Shown in pieces: positions 61,473 to 64,000 of a stretch of 64,000 nt of DNA. Each line of letters begins with the position of its first letter. The stretch's first letter is position 1. A program made the translations under genes and the position numbers. The DNA comes from Bacillota bacterium (GTDB taxonomy: Bacteria; Bacillota; Clostridia; Acetivibrionales; DTU013). The DNA is taken from NCBI GenBank assembly GCA_023435745.1, contig JAEZMD010000026.1, positions 1-64,000 on the forward strand, read 5' to 3'. The notes beneath the pieces are model-generated. The model was not told where the DNA came from. It made no database searches and worked only from the letters and a program-made list of their open reading frames with translations.

Positions 61473-62450
61473 TTAAAAAAGAGACATTTCTTTATCTATT
61501 TTCCTGACGATGAGGTTGGCGGTAAATACTGTAATGCAGCCGACAACAGCCTGATAGGTGCCTGCTGCGGCAGCCATGCCGATATTGCTCGAATTCATCA
61601 ACGCAGAGTAGACGTATGTATCAATAACCATCGTCGCATCCCTTAGTGCTTTACTGTCTCGTGTAACATTGTAAAACAGCCCGAAATCCGCGTTAAATAT
61701 CCTACCGACGGCAAGCAAGGTTAATATGATCATCAGCGGCTTAAGCATCGGCAACGTGATATTCTTTATCTGCTGCCATTTGGTAGCCCCATCAATAGAA
61801 GCCGCCTCATAATATTCGGAATCGATGCCGGAAATGGCGGCCAGATATACGACAATATTGTATCCCGTATACTTCCACATATGGAAAAACAACAGAATAA
61901 AAGGCCAATAAACCGGTTCATTGTACCATTCCACAGAAGCTATACCGAGCGGTTTCAAAATTGCTGTATTGATGAATCCCTTGTCAATGCTGAGCAGTGA
62001 AAAGGCCAGATAGCTCACAATGATCCATGACAGGAAAAACGGAAGGAACATAAGACTTTGATAAACCTTTGGAAGAATTTTCCCTCTAATTTCATTCAGT
62101 GCAATTGCCAGTAACACCGGAACAGCAATGTCCAGAATAATAAATACCAAATTGTACAGGATTGTGTTTCTGGTCATGAGATAGGCATAAGGCGTGTCGA
62201 AGAAGAATTTGAAGTTGTTGAAACCAACCCATTTGCTTTTTATAACACTCTCAATAAATGTGCCGGAGAATCGGTATTGCTTGAATGCGATAATGACGCC
62301 GAACATCGGGATATAGTTATTGACGATTAAAATGATAAGACCGGGAAAAACCATACTCAGCAGCGGGAGATTGGTTCTTAAAAAGTTCCGGTAATTCTTC
62401 TTCCGGCCAACAGCAGGTTGCTTTATTACTGGTGCGGCTAAATCCATCAT
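61473..62450 (-). CDS. ABC sugar permease, LplB-type
   Basis: A 325-residue membrane protein with six helices and the EAA loop YEAASIDGATKWQQIKNITLP near 215. It is the first gene of the importer operon. I place the start at ATG 62450 behind GAGGTG; the longer frame at 62483 lies before the site. No ATP-binding subunit is encoded here, so a shared MsmX-type ATPase elsewhere is likely. Confidence 0.92.
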   Translation of the reverse strand: MMDLAAPVIKQPAVGRKKNYRNFLRTNLPLLSMVFPGLIILIVNNYIPMFGVIIAFKQYRFSGTFIESVIKSKWVGFNNFKFFFDTPYAYLMTRNTILYNLVFIILDIAVPVLLAIALNEIRGKILPKVYQSLMFLPFFLSWIIVSYLAFSLLSIDKGFINTAILKPLGIASVEWYNEPVYWPFILLFFHMWKYTGYNIVVYLAAISGIDSEYYEAASIDGATKWQQIKNITLPMLKPLMIILTLLAVGRIFNADFGLFYNVTRDSKALRDATMVIDTYVYSALMNSSNIGMAAAAGTYQAVVGCITVFTANLIVRKIDKEMSLF

Positions 62451-62577
62451 TATTAATAACACCTCAATATGTAAAATTGCCAATACTACAACTTTGACAT
62501 CATCCTACTTTTTTTTAACCGGATTAAACAGATAACGAATGTAACGCTCTTAACAGCAGGTGTCATTGAAACAGTAG

Positions 62578-62615
62578 CGGGTGTCACTAAAATAAGGCAA
62601 AAAAAATGACACCCG
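62578..62615. promoter_or_regulatory. inverted repeat upstream of the ABC sugar operon
   Basis: CGGGTGTCA (62578-62586) and TGACACCCG (62607-62615) form a 9-bp inverted repeat. GGTGTCA also occurs at 62559, and TGACAAATGTCA at 62626-62637 makes a second, overlapping motif. The cluster sits 110-190 bases before the first permease and may bind a regulator. Confidence 0.5.
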
Positions 62616-62663
62616 TCATATGATGTGACAAATGTCATTGGTCGCTATGCTTAAACTATGAGA

Positions 62664-62828
62664 TCACCTGTGGTGTGAGTCTGACCGGCACAATTCCGTA
62701 TGCGACAAGCCTGGTAATAACAGTGCAAATTCATCTCCACCCATCCGGGATAGCGTATCCGAATTACGCATAGCGGACTTTAGCCTTACCGCAATCCTCT
62801 TTAAGAGCCGCGCCGCTAAATATATCAT
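62664..62828 (-). pseudogene. fragment of a GGDEF (diguanylate cyclase) domain
   Basis: A 54-codon minus-strand frame encodes RLLKRIAVRLKSAMRNSDTL followed by SRMGGDEFALLLPGLSHTE. This is the core of a GGDEF domain with an intact GGDEF signature and I-site-like surroundings missing. Both the N-terminal and C-terminal parts of the domain are gone. It lies 24 bases behind the chemotaxis receptor gene on the same strand. It is too short to be active. Confidence 0.75.
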
Positions 62829-62852
62829 ACTTGCAGCAAAAAAGCCCCGGGG

Positions 62853-64000
62853 TCAGTACTTCCCGAATTCTTCATCGTCAAGTGATATTTGAAGCTTGCT
62901 GCCGGACGCAGAAGGTTTCTTATCACTTTTGTCATGTATTTTATTTTCCTGTGCGTTGTTCTTCTTCTCGAGCATTTCTTCAATGGCATGGATGATATCA
63001 GGACTAAGCTTGTCAAAATTCGCAAGCTTCTTATCTTTAATGTCTCTTAGCGTTAATCTGTTTACCATCTGTTTCAGTATCTCGGCTTGGCTGGACAGCT
63101 CTTCACTTGCGGAAGCCCCCTCCTCCGCAGTCGCCGAAGTGGTCTGTATCACCTGGGATACCTGCTCAATGGCCTGGTTGACCTGTGATATGGCCGTGGC
63201 TTGTTCATTGGAGGCCGATGCAATCTGTCCGACCAGCTCCGCAGCTTTTGTAATGCTCTCGACAATTTCATTTAAGGCCTGCGCGGTATCGTTTGCAATC
63301 TTTTTTCCCGCATCCACTTTTTCAATTGAGCCCTCTATCATAACCGTTGTTTCCTTTGCCGCGCTCGCGCTTTGCTGCGCCAGGTTCTTTACCTCCTCCG
63401 CCACAACCGCGAAGCCTTTGCCGTATTGCCCCGCCCTTGCCGCTTCCACTGCCGCGTTCAATGCAAGGATGTTCGTCTGGAATGCGATATCGTCAATTAC
63501 CTTGATGATCTTGGAAATGTTTGTCGACGACTCATTAATGTCATGCATCGCCTTAACCATTTCCTTCATTTGCGCGTTGCCCCTGACCGCATCCTCTTTG
63601 GCCGTGAGGCTAAACTTGTCCGCCTGGGTCGCATTGGCGGCATTCTGTTTTACCTGTGCGGCCATCTCCGTTATGGATGCCGTTACTTCTTCTACAGAGC
63701 TTGCCTGTTCCTCAGAGCCCTGGGATAGCGTCTGGCTTGAATCGGAAATCTGCCCGGCCCCCGCGGCTACCTGCTCGGCGGCGGTATTTATTTCTCTGAA
63801 TACTTCATTCAGGGAATTGATAATTTTATTAAGAGAATCGGAAATAATACCAAAATCGCCTTTAAACTCTCTTACCTTTACTATATTAAAGTTTCCCTGC
63901 GACATTTCCGACAATATATTTCCTATTTCTTCAATGACGTGATTTAAAATCTCTACGGTTGAATTCACTGCATTCGTCAGGATCAGATAGTCGCCTTTAT
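62853..64000 (-). CDS. methyl-accepting chemotaxis protein, 5' part beyond the window
   Basis: At least 382 residues of the C-terminal part of a chemotaxis receptor; the frame stays open to the right edge, so the sensor is not visible. It shows a HAMP-like segment (EIGNILSEMSQGNFN), methylation helices and the signalling hairpin tip with DIAFQTNILALNAAVEAARAG, then a charged tail ending in DDEEFGKY. It binds CheW and CheA and controls motility. The GTG at 63968 is an internal codon, not the start. Confidence 0.93.
   Translation of the reverse strand, partial: KGDYLILTNAVNSTVEILNHVIEEIGNILSEMSQGNFNIVKVREFKGDFGIISDSLNKIINSLNEVFREINTAAEQVAAGAGQISDSSQTLSQGSEEQASSVEEVTASITEMAAQVKQNAANATQADKFSLTAKEDAVRGNAQMKEMVKAMHDINESSTNISKIIKVIDDIAFQTNILALNAAVEAARAGQYGKGFAVVAEEVKNLAQQSASAAKETTVMIEGSIEKVDAGKKIANDTAQALNEIVESITKAAELVGQIASASNEQATAISQVNQAIEQVSQVIQTTSATAEEGASASEELSSQAEILKQMVNRLTLRDIKDKKLANFDKLSPDIIHAIEEMLEKKNNAQENKIHDKSDKKPSASGSKLQISLDDEEFGKY

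Noticed and set aside
62896..63942. Long plus-strand open frame opposite the chemotaxis receptor
   Set aside because: It is the antisense shadow of the receptor's Ala/Ser/Glu-rich coiled coil, has no family resemblance and no ribosome site.

Overview
The window looks like the chromosome of a spore-forming, Gram-positive anaerobe of the class Clostridia. It carries an alpha/beta-type small acid-soluble spore protein, two CotS-family coat kinases, YtxC, SigH, a classical AGGAGG-type ribosome binding site before nearly every gene, and the Firmicutes order cysE-cysS-mrnC-rlmB-sigH. I cannot name the species. The first 16 kb is visibly richer in A+T than the rest and reads as an accessory island.

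Region 1 (about 200-15,100, all minus strand) is one tightly packed operon with overlaps or gaps of a few bases. I read it as a DNA phosphorothioation (sulfur modification) and restriction system. In transcription order: a PAPS-reductase-like sulfurtransferase (SspD/DndC-like), a DUF4007 protein (SspB-like), a 1207-residue P-loop ATPase (SspC-like), an Mrr-type nuclease, a cysteine desulfurase, an SF2 helicase with an N-terminal PLD-like nuclease domain, a 56-residue protein, a DndD-like SMC ATPase, an unknown 177-residue protein, a one-TM protein and a methyltransferase. The modification core matches the SspABCD type; the rest is a restriction cassette whose exact composition I do not recognise. 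A Fic protein, a small membrane protein, a broken tRNA-Thr copy and intact tRNA-Thr and tRNA-Gly genes follow.

Region 2 (17,400-26,570) is a self-contained mannose-family PTS. One minus-strand operon encodes IIA, IIB, IIC, IID, a BtpA/SgcQ-family protein, a HAD phosphatase, HPr and Enzyme I. A divergent LevR-type regulator has a degenerate AAA domain. The block is bracketed by inverted copies of a palindromic repeat.

Region 3 (26,580-43,700) is housekeeping. sigH, rlmB and mrnC lie on one side and cysS and cysE on the other. Between them sit the glycine cleavage genes (lplA-gcvT-gcvH-gcvPA-gcvPB, minus strand) and a plus-strand spore-surface block: an amphi-Trp protein, two CotS kinases, a glycosyltransferase/UDP-glucose dehydrogenase fusion and a nucleotide-sugar epimerase.

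Region 4 (43,860-58,900) is mixed. It has coat-like or unknown proteins, a DeoR regulator, and a dihydrolipoamide dehydrogenase flanked by two gene stumps, which look like the remains of a 2-oxoacid or acetoin dehydrogenase operon. A promoter-driven structured RNA of about 230 nt (49,684-49,912), an OGG-type DNA glycosylase, an iron alcohol dehydrogenase, a P-loop/Asp23 fusion, YtxC and a SASP follow.

Region 5 (58,900-64,000) is a sugar ABC importer (binding lipoprotein plus two LplB/LplC-type permeases, no ATPase), a fragment of a GGDEF domain, and the C-terminal part of a chemotaxis receptor that runs off the right edge.
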